From Candidatus Intestinimonas stercoravium (lineage in GTDB: Bacteria; Bacillota; Clostridia; Oscillospirales; Oscillospiraceae), in contig DWZK01000080.1 of the NCBI GenBank assembly GCA_019117605.1, positions 1-40,453 of the forward strand: a stretch of DNA of 40,453 nt, written 5' to 3'. Positions 1 to 7,971 of the stretch are shown piece after piece. How positions within the stretch are numbered: position 1 is the stretch's first letter; every line of letters starts with the position of its first letter. Position numbers and translations under genes: made by a program. Below the pieces are notes generated by a model. That model did no database searches and had not been told where the DNA came from. It saw nothing but the letters and a program-made list of their open reading frames with translations.

Positions 1-280
<280 letters not shown>

Positions 281-395
281 GACATGACCATGCAGGCAGC
301 TTGTTCGAGATATGGAGAGACACATCGTTCAGTTTTGAGGGTGCAGGTGAGAAGGTGAGCGCTCCAGCCGAAAGGCGGGGGCGAGCGACGACGAT

Positions 396-470
396 GGCCC
401 GTTGGTCAAGCGGCTAAGACGGCGGCCTCTCACGCCGCAAACGTGGGTTCGATTCCCGCACGGGTCACCA
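396..470 (+). tRNA. tRNA-Glu (CTC anticodon)
   Basis: The 75-nt cloverleaf has acceptor GGCCCGT paired with ACGGGTC, a 7-nt anticodon loop CTCTCAC carrying anticodon CTC, a GTTCGATTC-type T arm and an encoded CCA end. It lies about 115 nt after the 23S end and is probably processed from the rRNA transcript. It reads the GAG codon, which is abundant in these GC-rich genes. Confidence 0.95.
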
Positions 471-494
471 ACTTTTCCCTATGGCGATGGACAT

Positions 495-570
495 GCGCCT
501 TTAGCTCAGCTGGTAGAGCAACTGACTCTTAATCAGTGGGTCCCCGGTTCGAATCCGTGAAGGCGCACCA
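495..570 (+). tRNA. tRNA-Lys (CTT anticodon)
   Basis: The 76-nt cloverleaf has acceptor GCGCCTT paired with AAGGCGC, anticodon loop CTCTTAA with anticodon CTT, and an encoded CCA. The T stem (CCCGG opposite CCGTG) holds one C-U mismatch at the fourth pair from the loop; the rest is regular. It lies 24 nt after tRNA-Glu and is probably co-transcribed with it. Confidence 0.94.
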
Positions 571-571
571 C

Positions 572-602
572 GCTCCACTGGGCGCAGGGCGTCCAGTGGA
601 GC
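572..602 (+). terminator. hairpin ending the 23S-tRNA unit
   Basis: A 10-bp perfect stem, GCTCCACTGG (572-581) with CCAGTGGAGC (593-602), starts right after the tRNA-Lys CCA. What follows is CCCCTTAAAAAA rather than a long T run, so it may be a processing or weak termination signal. It sits just before a separate promoter for 5S. Confidence 0.5.
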
Positions 603-616
603 CCCTTAAAAAAGGG

Positions 617-644
617 TTGACAAAAAGTGAAGATAGTGTATAAT
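617..644 (+). promoter_or_regulatory. sigma-A-type promoter in front of 5S rRNA
   Basis: TTGACA (617-622) and TATAAT (639-644) are both perfect consensus hexamers with a 16-bp spacer. They lie between tRNA-Lys and the 5S gene and about 80 bp upstream of mature 5S. The promoter suggests that 5S can be transcribed apart from the 23S operon. A hairpin CTTTTCTC/GAGAAAAG (703-722) lies between promoter and 5S and may help processing. Confidence 0.85.
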
Positions 645-724
645 GCTTATCGTTGAAGAGGACGGTAAGGAGAAGAAAGTCCGAGCGAGTTTCTTTTGCT
701 TACTTTTCTCTCAAGAGAAAAGCA

Positions 725-839
<115 letters not shown>

Positions 840-842
840 ACG

Positions 843-876
843 AAAAACAGACAGCGTTCCGCTGTCTGTTTTTTTA
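843..876 (+). terminator. intrinsic terminator after 5S rRNA
   Basis: Stem ACAGACAGCG (847-856) pairs with CGCTGTCTGT (860-869) around a 3-nt loop, followed by a run of T. It ends the rRNA unit about 30 bp before the start codon of the next gene. Confidence 0.92.
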
Positions 877-908
877 TTATCCACAGGATCTCCGGTGGTG
901 ATGATATT

Positions 909-2498
909 ATGATCCGCATCCAGAATATCCGGTCGGAGATCGGAGAGAGCACAGAGGACCTGCGGCGGAAGGCGGCAAAGCTCCTGGGCCTGGATCCGGA
1001 GGCGCTCTCCGGATTCGCACTGACGCGGCAGTCCATCGATGCCCGCCGGAAGGGGGACATCCACTATGTCTGCACAGTGGAGCTCTCGACGAAAGAGGAG
1101 AGGGCGCTGGCCCGCCGGGTGCGTGACAAGCGGGTGAGCTTCTTTTCCCCAGAGCCGTACTGCTTCCCCCAGGCGACGAGGCGCGCCTCCATACGGCCCG
1201 TCGTGGTGGGGATGGGCCCTGCGGGGCTCTTTGCGGCCCTTTTCCTGGCCCGGGCGGGGATCCCCTCCATAGTGCTGGAACGGGGACGCGCCGTAGAGGC
1301 CCGTGCGCGGGACGTGGCGGCTTTTTGGCGCACAGGCATACTGGACCCCATGTCCAACGTCCAGTTCGGAGAGGGAGGCGCAGGGACCTTCTCAGACGGC
1401 AAGCTGACCACAGGGACCCACGACCCCCGCCTCTCTGCTGTGACCGACGCCCTGGTGGAGCACGGGGCCCCGGAGGATATCCGCTGGTCCCACAAGCCCC
1501 ATATCGGTACGGACATCCTCCGGGAGGTGGTGCGGAGCATCCGGGAAGAGCTCATCGCTCTGGGCTGCGATGTCCGCTTCGAGCACCGGATGACAGGGGT
1601 GGATATCCGGGACAGCGCGCTCCGGGGCCTGACCGTCGAAGGCCCCTCCGGCGCCTATCGGCTCCCCTGCGATGCCCTCGTCCTGGCCCCGGGGCACTCC
1701 GCCCGGGATACCTTCCGCATGCTCTGGGAGGCCGGGGTGCCCATGGAGAGCAAGCCCTTCGCCGTGGGGGTTCGGATCGAGCACCTCCAGGAGCGGATCG
1801 GGGGGGCCCAGTACGGCCCCCGCTGGCGGGAACTGCCCCCCACCGACTATAAGCTGGCCTGTCACCTGCCCAACGGGCGGTCTGTGTTCAGCTTCTGCGT
1901 GTGTCCCGGCGGGGAAGTGGTGGCCGCCGCCTCGGAACAGGGGCGGCTGGTGACCAACGGGATGAGCCTCCGGGCCCGGGACGGCAGGAACATCAACGGG
2001 GGACTGCTGGTGGGCCTCTCCGCCGCCGATCTCGGCCTTGCCCACCCGCTGTCGGGGATGGCGCTCCAGGAGCGCTGGGAGGAGGCTGCCTTCCGGGCCG
2101 GCGGGGGCGGCTTCCGGGCCCCGGCACAGAGCGTGGGCAGCTTCCTGTGCGGGGAGACGCCCAGGCTCTCCCGGGAGGTGTCGCCCACCTACCGCCCCGG
2201 TGTGGTCCCCGCACGGCTGGAGGAGTGCCTCCCCGGCGCTGTGGGAGAGAGCCTGCGGCTGGCTCTCCCCATCCTGGGGAAAAAACTGCGGGGCTTCGAC
2301 CACCCGGAGGCCCTGCTCACCGGCGTGGAGACCCGCTCTTCCTCTCCGGTGCGCCTCCTGCGGGGCGAGGACCTCAGCTCTCCGGTCCGGGGGATCTATC
2401 CCTGCGGCGAGGGAGGCGGCTGGGCCGGCGGCATCATGAGCGCCGCTGTGGACGGTATCCGGGTGGCGGAACGGATCGCGGTCCCGTCCAAGGGATAA
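909..2498 (+). CDS. FAD-dependent oxidoreductase (COG2509 family)
   Basis: A 529-aa protein. After an N-terminal ~95-residue domain comes a dinucleotide-binding fold with VVVGMGPAG (GxGxxG at residues 101-106) and an acidic strand end (VLERG). It also has FGEGGAGTFSDGKL and a C-terminal PCGEGGGWAGGI motif typical of this uncharacterised family of flavin-dependent dehydrogenases. The substrate is unknown; related proteins are annotated only as FAD-dependent dehydrogenases. The open frame extends upstream into 5S rRNA, so the ATG at 909 was chosen because it starts right after the 5S terminator and gives the expected N terminus MIRIQNI. The upstream GGTGG is a modest ribosome binding site. A terminator at 2515 ends it as a single-gene unit. 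Confidence 0.88.
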   Translation: MIRIQNIRSEIGESTEDLRRKAAKLLGLDPEALSGFALTRQSIDARRKGDIHYVCTVELSTKEERALARRVRDKRVSFFSPEPYCFPQATRRASIRPVVVGMGPAGLFAALFLARAGIPSIVLERGRAVEARARDVAAFWRTGILDPMSNVQFGEGGAGTFSDGKLTTGTHDPRLSAVTDALVEHGAPEDIRWSHKPHIGTDILREVVRSIREELIALGCDVRFEHRMTGVDIRDSALRGLTVEGPSGAYRLPCDALVLAPGHSARDTFRMLWEAGVPMESKPFAVGVRIEHLQERIGGAQYGPRWRELPPTDYKLACHLPNGRSVFSFCVCPGGEVVAAASEQGRLVTNGMSLRARDGRNINGGLLVGLSAADLGLAHPLSGMALQERWEEAAFRAGGGGFRAPAQSVGSFLCGETPRLSREVSPTYRPGVVPARLEECLPGAVGESLRLALPILGKKLRGFDHPEALLTGVETRSSSPVRLLRGEDLSSPVRGIYPCGEGGGWAGGIMSAAVDGIRVAERIAVPSKG

Positions 2499-2514
2499 AA
2501 AATGGAAAATGAGG

Positions 2515-2556
2515 AAAGCTCTCTGTGCGTCATCGCCGCACAGAGAGCTTTTTCCT
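2515..2556 (+). terminator. intrinsic terminator
   Basis: A 15-bp perfect stem (2515-2529 with 2537-2551) with a 7-nt loop runs into a T-rich tail. It follows the oxidoreductase stop codon by 17 bp. Confidence 0.93.
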
Positions 2557-2635
2557 TTTCACGGCAGGAGGGGGACGCCTCCGACAGAGGCGCAGGTGGA
2601 CGATAGAGCCGTAGTACAGACCGGCTCACAGGTAT

Positions 2636-2641
2636 TATAAT
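2636..2641 (+). promoter_or_regulatory. putative -10 element for the integrase gene
   Basis: TATAAT lies 46 bp upstream of the integrase start. The matching -35 position (AGTACA, 2613-2618, 17-bp spacer) is poor, so this is a plausible but weak promoter. Confidence 0.5.
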
Positions 2642-2686
2642 AGTCGGAGCTTCAAAAATTTTGTCGAAAGCTGAGGTGCGGTTGGA

Positions 2687-3820
2687 ATGTCGAGGAAAAC
2701 AGTGGAACAGAACATCGCTTATGACAATATCCGGGAGCTCTACTATGTGAATATGGATCACGGTATGGGCGAAGACGGCAGGCGAAAGCGGGTCTACCAG
2801 ACTTATCCCACGCTTGCGGACGCCAGGAAGGCCTTACGGATGTTCATGGCAGAGAAGAGCCAACGGCCACGGACACGTCCACACTCCATGACGCTGGACC
2901 AGTGGCTGACCTACTGGATGGAGGAGGTCGTCCAGCCCAGCCGGGCGGAGACCACTGTCTATGGCTATCGGAACATCATCGATAACCATCTCTCCCCCGC
3001 GCTGGGAGAGACGCCGATCCAAAGATTGACGCCCCAGGACATCCAGAAGTATTACACCATGCTGCTGCGGAAGAAAGGACTCTCGCCCAATACCATACGG
3101 CGGCACCACGATCTGCTGTCCGCCTCCCTGCACATGGCGGTGCGTCAGGAAGTATTGCCTTTCAGCCCCACCGACCGGGTGGAGCCGCCCAGGCAGGTGC
3201 CGCATGAGGCCCACTTCTATGGCCCGGAGGAGCTGCGGCGGCTGTGCGCTCTGGCGGAGGGCACCTGGCTGGAGCTGATCGTGAAGCTGGCCGCAGGGCT
3301 GGGGCTGCGCCGGGAGGAGATCTGCGGCCTGCGGTGGCCCAGCGTGGATCTCCAGCAGAGAGTGGTATTCATCCGGGAGGCCCGGACGGCAGCGGGCGCC
3401 AGGATCATACAGAAGGAGACCAAGACCAAGGCATCCACCCGGACCCTGTATCTGTCCGATGAGATATACCGGCTGCTGGTCAGGGAGCAGCAGCGGCAGC
3501 AAGAGGACTGTCTCCGGCTGGGGAGAGACTGGGACGGAGAGGGCATGGTGGTGCTGGACAGCCGGGGGGCCCCCTGCTCCCCCAACGCTGTCAGTCTGGC
3601 TTTCACTCGCTTCATCCAGAAGAACGGACTGCCCAAGATCACCCTGCACGGCCTGCGCCACACATTCGCCACCGTGGCCTCCGCCCAGGGGGCCAATCTC
3701 TTCGACATCGGGAAGGCCCTGGGCCACTCCACCCCCGCCACCACCGGCCGTATCTATACCCACCTGCTGGACCAGACCCATGCGGGCATCCTCAGCAGGG
3801 TGGCGGCGGCGATGAAATGA
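2687..3820 (+). CDS. tyrosine site-specific recombinase (phage-type integrase)
   Basis: 377 aa, full length for a Tn916/phage-type integrase. An N-terminal arm-type DNA-binding region (about 1-60) is followed by a SAM-like core-binding domain (about 65-165) and the catalytic domain. Catalytic residues are visible: R208 in GLGLRREE, a beta-hairpin lysine near 246 (KTKASTR), H321 and R324 in HGLRHTF, H347 in LGHS, and the nucleophile Y357 in RIYTHL. All needed residues are present, so it is probably active. The start is supported by GAGGTG 8 bp upstream. No excisionase, replication or phage structural genes lie nearby, so it appears to be an orphan or the remnant of a small element; the downstream AlbA_2 gene may belong to it. 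Confidence 0.92.
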   Translation: MSRKTVEQNIAYDNIRELYYVNMDHGMGEDGRRKRVYQTYPTLADARKALRMFMAEKSQRPRTRPHSMTLDQWLTYWMEEVVQPSRAETTVYGYRNIIDNHLSPALGETPIQRLTPQDIQKYYTMLLRKKGLSPNTIRRHHDLLSASLHMAVRQEVLPFSPTDRVEPPRQVPHEAHFYGPEELRRLCALAEGTWLELIVKLAAGLGLRREEICGLRWPSVDLQQRVVFIREARTAAGARIIQKETKTKASTRTLYLSDEIYRLLVREQQRQQEDCLRLGRDWDGEGMVVLDSRGAPCSPNAVSLAFTRFIQKNGLPKITLHGLRHTFATVASAQGANLFDIGKALGHSTPATTGRIYTHLLDQTHAGILSRVAAAMK

Positions 3821-3909
3821 GGGGCAGCGGAGAGAGGCGCAGTCCACGGCGGAAATAGCTCGACAAGCGGCCGCCCATGGGGTATACTGGGCCCAAAGGG
3901 GGGGCGGCC

Positions 3910-4365
3910 ATGTTGGATCTGGATCGGATCGGCAAGTACCGGGAGGACGACCGCCTGGAGGCCAAGCTGGCCACCGGGGGCCTTCCCCAGAGCATATGGG
4001 AGACCTATTCCGCCTTCGCCAACAGCCGAGGTGGGCTGATCCTTCTGGGGGTGGAGGAGCTGCCGGACCATACCCTCCGCGTCCAGGGGCTCCTGGACCC
4101 CCACGAGATGGCGGAGGAGTTTTGGTGCATGGTGGAGGATCCGGAGGTGGTCAGCGCCAATATCCTCCGGCCGGAGGACATATGGGTGGCGGGCACGGAG
4201 GATGGGGCCGTATTGGTGATCGAGGTGCCGCCGGCCCAGCGGGACCAGCTCCCCGTCTATCTGGGCAAAGACCCCTTCCGGGGCTCCTACCGCCGCAGCG
4301 GGGAGGGGGACTACCGCTGCACCCGGGCGGAGGTATGGTCCATGCTGGAGGCCAAGCAGCACTGA
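3910..4365 (+). CDS. AlbA_2/Schlafen-type domain protein
   Basis: A 151-aa protein with the N-terminal signature of the Schlafen AlbA_2 (divergent AAA_4) domain: LEAKLATGGLPQSIWETYSA, then FANSRGGLILLGVEE. Family members are often longer, with a C-terminal winged helix; this one is only the N-terminal domain, as seen in several short clostridial proteins. An in-frame ATG exists at 3877, but the ATG at 3910 follows a G-rich ribosome binding site (AAGGGGGGGCGGCC) and gives the usual N terminus. It lies 90 bp after the integrase on the same strand and may be its cargo. Function is unknown; nucleic-acid binding or regulation is the family-based guess. Confidence 0.75.
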   Translation: MLDLDRIGKYREDDRLEAKLATGGLPQSIWETYSAFANSRGGLILLGVEELPDHTLRVQGLLDPHEMAEEFWCMVEDPEVVSANILRPEDIWVAGTEDGAVLVIEVPPAQRDQLPVYLGKDPFRGSYRRSGEGDYRCTRAEVWSMLEAKQH

Positions 4366-4374
4366 GAAAGGGCG

Positions 4375-4415
4375 GGGCGGCCCTCCGTAGACGCGGAGGG
4401 CCGCCCTGCTTTTTT
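4375..4415 (+). terminator. intrinsic terminator
   Basis: A 13-bp perfect stem, GGGCGGCCCTCCG with CGGAGGGCCGCCC, and a 6-nt loop are followed by TGCTTTTTT. It separates the AlbA_2 gene from the convergent HAD gene. Confidence 0.9.
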
Positions 4416-4439
4416 ACACAGCCTGTGGATAAGATGAGG

Positions 4440-5216
4440 TCACTCCAGCTCCTCCAGGATGCGCTGGAGCTCGCTCCAGGAGGCGGCCCGGAGGTGGGGC
4501 GCCTCCGGCTCCCCTCCGTGGTACCAGAGGGGGGAGAGATAGCCGGTGAACCAGACGGGCCGGAGCCCGGCGGCATAGGCCCCCTGGACATCGTAGAGGG
4601 GGCTGTCCCCGCAGTACCAGGCGTCCTCCGCATCCACACCGGCCTTGAAGAGGGCCAGCTGGAAGATATGGGGGTCCGGCTTCCGGAACACATACTCGCT
4701 GGTGGCCATGACGAAGCGGAACCGGTTGTTGGGGATCAGCCGGTCGATGCGGGCCTGGAGGGCGCTGCCGGAGAAGGACAGGTTGCTGATGACCCCGGTG
4801 GCGATGCCCCGCCCGTCCAGGTAGTCCAGGAGAGCGCCGATGCCCTCGGTGGCCTCTCCCGGGGCGGCGGCGTCCCAGAACAGGCGGTCGGCCTCTTCCA
4901 GGGACAGGTCCAGCTCGACGCCTCTGGACTCCAGCAGGTAGCGGAAGAAGGGGAAGTTGTGGACCTCGCACCGGGTGGGGAGGCCATCGGGGGTGCGGAA
5001 GCGCCCCATGGCCTCCTCCACCTCCACCAAGTGCCGGGCCAGCTCCTCCGCCGTGCAGGGGCGGGAGCCGGGCGCGGCGTGGTCCAGCAGGGCCTGACAG
5101 CCCTTCACCCGGTCGTAGTAGCGCTCCTGGATCAGGGTCTGTCCGTAGTCGAAGAGGATCAGCTTGGGCGCTCTCACAGGCCATCCACCGCGGAGGCCGC
5201 GCCGGGAAGGCCGCAT
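4440..5216 (-). CDS. HAD-superfamily hydrolase
   Basis: 258 aa from this start. Haloacid-dehalogenase motifs are in order: motif I LFDYGQTL, motif II ISNLS, motif III lysine in FRKPDP, and motif IV YCGDSPLYDV. Motif I reads DxG rather than the usual DxD, so the second Asp (general acid) is missing. This is seen in some HAD groups and may point to a non-standard phosphatase or a non-phosphatase role. The substrate cannot be told. The first 14 residues before VRAPKLILFDY are Arg/Gly-rich and unlike HAD proteins. A GTG at 5174 with GGTGGA upstream is an equally good start and would give 244 aa. It is convergent with the AlbA_2 gene. Confidence 0.82.
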   Translation of the reverse strand: MRPSRRGLRGGWPVRAPKLILFDYGQTLIQERYYDRVKGCQALLDHAAPGSRPCTAEELARHLVEVEEAMGRFRTPDGLPTRCEVHNFPFFRYLLESRGVELDLSLEEADRLFWDAAAPGEATEGIGALLDYLDGRGIATGVISNLSFSGSALQARIDRLIPNNRFRFVMATSEYVFRKPDPHIFQLALFKAGVDAEDAWYCGDSPLYDVQGAYAAGLRPVWFTGYLSPLWYHGGEPEAPHLRAASWSELQRILEELE

Positions 5217-5370
5217 CTCAGAGCATGGCTCATAGTCTGCCCGTCCTTTCTATGGATCTCCCCACCATGATAGAGGAAAAGGGGAGCGTTGTCAAATGCC
5301 GGAGAGGGAGACCGAAAAGAGGAGCGCGCTCCTGTGTTTTGCGGGCTCAACAATTTTTATAAAAAATCAG

Positions 5371-5399
5371 TTGTCAAGACGGATAGCTTGAGATATAAT
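5371..5399 (+). promoter_or_regulatory. sigma-A-type promoter for the EF-G-like gene
   Basis: TTGTCA (5371-5376) and perfect TATAAT (5394-5399) are separated by exactly 17 bp, in an AT-rich stretch 117 bp upstream of the start codon. The untranslated leader that results is GC-rich. Confidence 0.88.
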
Positions 5400-5515
5400 G
5401 ACTAATACAGCGATGTCTTACCGGCCCCGCCGCCGGACCGGCGGGGGCCTGCGCATATGGCTGCGGATGGGGCAGCGCTGGGACCGGATTCCAAAAGTAA
5501 GGAGAGGAAAGTACT

Positions 5516-7588
5516 ATGAGCTATTCCGCGCAAAACATCCGTAATATCTGCCTGCTGGGCCACGGTGGCAACGGAAAGACCTCCCTGGCTGAGAGTATAC
5601 TGTATCAGACCGGCGCCATCGACCGCATGGGCAAGGTCACTGACGGGAATACCACCAGCGACTACGATCCCGAGGAGATCCGGCGTCAGTTTTCCATCTC
5701 CACCTCGGTGATCCCTGTGGAGTATAAAGGCTGCAAGATCAATATCCTGGACACCCCGGGCTACTTCGACTTCGCCGGCGAGGTGACGGAGGCCCTCCGG
5801 GTGGCCGACGCCGCCGTCATCGTCTGCTCCGCCAAGAGCGGCATCAGCGTGGGCGCTGAGAAGGCGTGGAAGTACTGTGAGGCCCACAAGATCCCCCGCA
5901 TCCTCTACATCTCCAAGACGGATGAGGACAACTCCGACTACAACGCCGCCTTCGACTCCCTGCGGGAGCGCTTCGGCAAGAACATCGCCCCCGTTGTGGC
6001 CCCGATCTGGGACGAGGACAAGCGGGTCATCGGCATCATCGACGTGCTCAACAAGCGGGCCTACGACATCGAGAACGGCAAGCGCCACGAGATCCCCGTG
6101 CCCGAGAACAAGCAGGACGTGCTCGACGAGCTCTACAACGCCCTGGTGGAGTCGGTGGCCGAGACCAGCGAGGAGTTCATGGAGCGCTATTTCAACGGCG
6201 AGGAGTTCACCTATGCCGAGATGATCCAGGGCCTCCACACCGGCGTGAAGGACCTGTCCCTGTTCCCGGTGGTGTGCGGCTCTGCCATCACCGGCCTGGG
6301 CACCCAGATGCTGCTGGACAACATCGTGAACCTCCTCCCCTCCCCCCTGGAGGGCCGGCCCGAGACCGGCGAGGACGACCACGGCGACATCGTGGAGTTC
6401 GCCGTCTCCCCCGGCGCTGTGCCTGTGGCCTTCGTGTGGAAGACCGTGTCCGACCAGTACGGCAAATACTCCTATGTGAAGGTGCTCTCCGGCACCATCG
6501 AGGCGGATATGCCCATCGTCAACGCCCGTACCGGCCTCACTGAGAAGCTGGGCCGCCTGTATGTGGTCCGGGGCAAAAAGACCGAGGAGGTCAAGAAGAT
6601 CTCCTGCGGTGACATCGGCGCCGTGGGCAAGATGGATAAGGTCAAGACCGGGGATACCCTCTGTGACCCCCGGAACGTGATCAAGCTCGCCCCCATGGAC
6701 TTCCCCGAGCCGGTATACTCCATGGCCATCCGGCCCAAGGTCAAGGGGCAGGACGACAAAGTGGCCGCCGGCCTCAACCGCCTCAACGAGGAGGACCAGA
6801 CCTTCACCGTGGTCAACAACGCCGAGACCCGCCAGGTGGTCCTCTCCGGCACCGGCGACATCCAGCTGGACGTACTGGTCTCCCGGCTCAAGTCCCGCTT
6901 CGGCGTGGACGCGGAGCTCGCCACGCCCCGTGTCCCCTACCGGGAGAAGATCCGCAAGAAGGTGGAGGTCCAGGGCCGCCACAAGAAGCAGACCGGCGGC
7001 CACGGCCAGTTCGGCGACGTGTGGATCCGCTTCGAGCCCGGCGAGCAGGACGACCTGGAGTTCTGCGAAGAGGTGGTCGGCGGCGCCGTGCCCAAGAACT
7101 ACTTCCCCGCCGTGGAGAAGGGCCTCCGGGAAGCCGTGGCCCACGGCACCTTGGCGGGCTACCCCATGGTGAACCTGAAGGCCACCCTGTACGACGGCTC
7201 CTACCACCCGGTGGACTCCTCCGAGATGGCCTTCAAGACCGCCGCCCAGCTGGCCTTCAAGGCGGGCATCCCCCAGGCCAGCCCCGTGTTGCTGGAGCCC
7301 ATCGGCGAGCTGAAGGTGACTATCCCTGACAGCTATCTGGGCGATGTCATCGGCGACCTGAACAAGCGCCGGGGCAGGATCATGGGCATGAATCCCGACC
7401 ACGACGGCAACCAGATCGTGGAGGCCGAGGTGCCCATGGGCGAGATGACCACCTATGCCATCGACCTGCGGTCCCTGACCCAGTCCAGAGGCACCTTCAC
7501 CTATCACTTCGTCCGCTACGAAGAGGCCCCTCCTGCGGCCCAGGAGAAGGCCATCGAGGCGGCTAAGGCGATGCAGGACGCAGAGTAA
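5516..7588 (+). CDS. elongation factor G-like GTPase (EF-G paralogue)
   Basis: 690 aa, the full EF-G architecture: GTP-binding domain (about 1-270), domain II, domain III, domain IV (about 470-590) and domain V. The switch and nucleotide motifs differ from housekeeping EF-G: the P-loop is GHGGNGKT (residues 15-22), G3 is DTPGYFDF (79-86) where canonical EF-G has DTPGHVDF, and G4 is SKTD (133-136) instead of NKxD. This pattern marks the EF-G-like paralogue group found beside the normal fusA in many Firmicutes and Actinobacteria, whose role is not settled. The start has GGAGAGG 9 bp upstream and a consensus promoter. Its last 64 bp and 3' flank are duplicated downstream at 7766-7885. Confidence 0.93.
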   Translation: MSYSAQNIRNICLLGHGGNGKTSLAESILYQTGAIDRMGKVTDGNTTSDYDPEEIRRQFSISTSVIPVEYKGCKINILDTPGYFDFAGEVTEALRVADAAVIVCSAKSGISVGAEKAWKYCEAHKIPRILYISKTDEDNSDYNAAFDSLRERFGKNIAPVVAPIWDEDKRVIGIIDVLNKRAYDIENGKRHEIPVPENKQDVLDELYNALVESVAETSEEFMERYFNGEEFTYAEMIQGLHTGVKDLSLFPVVCGSAITGLGTQMLLDNIVNLLPSPLEGRPETGEDDHGDIVEFAVSPGAVPVAFVWKTVSDQYGKYSYVKVLSGTIEADMPIVNARTGLTEKLGRLYVVRGKKTEEVKKISCGDIGAVGKMDKVKTGDTLCDPRNVIKLAPMDFPEPVYSMAIRPKVKGQDDKVAAGLNRLNEEDQTFTVVNNAETRQVVLSGTGDIQLDVLVSRLKSRFGVDAELATPRVPYREKIRKKVEVQGRHKKQTGGHGQFGDVWIRFEPGEQDDLEFCEEVVGGAVPKNYFPAVEKGLREAVAHGTLAGYPMVNLKATLYDGSYHPVDSSEMAFKTAAQLAFKAGIPQASPVLLEPIGELKVTIPDSYLGDVIGDLNKRRGRIMGMNPDHDGNQIVEAEVPMGEMTTYAIDLRSLTQSRGTFTYHFVRYEEAPPAAQEKAIEAAKAMQDAE

Positions 7589-7644
7589 AAAAGGATACGT
7601 TTCAAAGAGGGGCCTCTTCGGGGGCCCCATCTTTGATGGGGCGC
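7525..7644 (+). repeat. 120-bp direct repeat, copy 1 (3' end of EF-G-like gene)
   Basis: It covers the last 21 codons, the stop codon and 56 bp of flank of the EF-G-like gene. Copy 2 at 7766-7885 is identical except for one C/T change (7598 against 7839). The flank contains two short inverted repeats, GGGGCC/GGCCCC and GCCCCATC/GATGGGGC. Confidence 0.95.
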
Positions 7645-7765
7645 GCGGATGCGCGTACAAGAGTCTTGGCCGCTGGCCAAGACCTTGGCGCAGGCGGGAT
7701 CGATCCCCGCCGCGCAAGTGAAAGAGGGAAGGGCCCCCATTTGAGGCGTGGCCTCAAATGGGAGC
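7645..7765 (+). repeat. structured repeat module 'beta' between the direct repeats
   Basis: The segment is made of nested inverted repeats: GTCTTGGCC/GGCCAAGAC, GGCGGGAT/ATCCCCGCC and CCCATTTGAGG/CCTCAAATGGG. The order GTAC-hairpin-ACCT-GGCGCAGGCGG-hairpin is also found, in reverse orientation, at about 16060-16200, with compensatory changes in the stems. No credible gene is present. The ~380 bases between the EF-G-like stop (7588) and hbd (7972) hold only this module, the repeat copies and a terminator. Confidence 0.75.
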
Positions 7766-7885
7766 GGCCCCTCCTGCGGCCCAGGAGAAGGCCATCGAGG
7801 CGGCTAAGGCGATGCAGGACGCAGAGTAAAAAAGGATATGTTTCAAAGAGGGGCCTCTTCGGGGGCCCCATCTTTGATGGGGCGC
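7766..7885 (+). repeat. 120-bp direct repeat, copy 2
   Basis: The second copy of 7525-7644 has 119 of 120 bases identical and includes the stop codon of the EF-G-like gene, but no start codon or upstream frame. It is a non-coding gene-end duplicate. High identity points to a recent event or ongoing exchange. Confidence 0.95.
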
Positions 7886-7912
7886 ATATCGCTTCGGCGC
7901 CGCAGCAGGCAT

Positions 7913-7953
7913 GAAAAAACAGCCGGACGTCAGACGACGCCCGGCTGTTTTTA
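7913..7953 (-). terminator. terminator after hbd (probably bidirectional)
   Basis: AAAAACAGCCGG pairs with CCGGCTGTTTTT around a GC-rich centre, with A and T runs on the two sides. It ends the hbd transcript, lying 19 bp beyond the stop, and can also stop transcription from the EF-G-like gene. Confidence 0.85.
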
Positions 7954-7971
7954 TGATATAAGGGGAAAGGA

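Noticed and set aside
2687-4365. Prophage or complete integrative element around the integrase
   Set aside because: No capsid, tail, replication, excisionase or conjugation genes and no clear attachment repeats; neighbours are ordinary chromosomal genes.
5402-7717. 771-codon minus-strand frame opposite the EF-G-like gene
   Set aside because: Antisense shadow of a strongly conserved GTPase; composition is low-complexity and no start signal is present.
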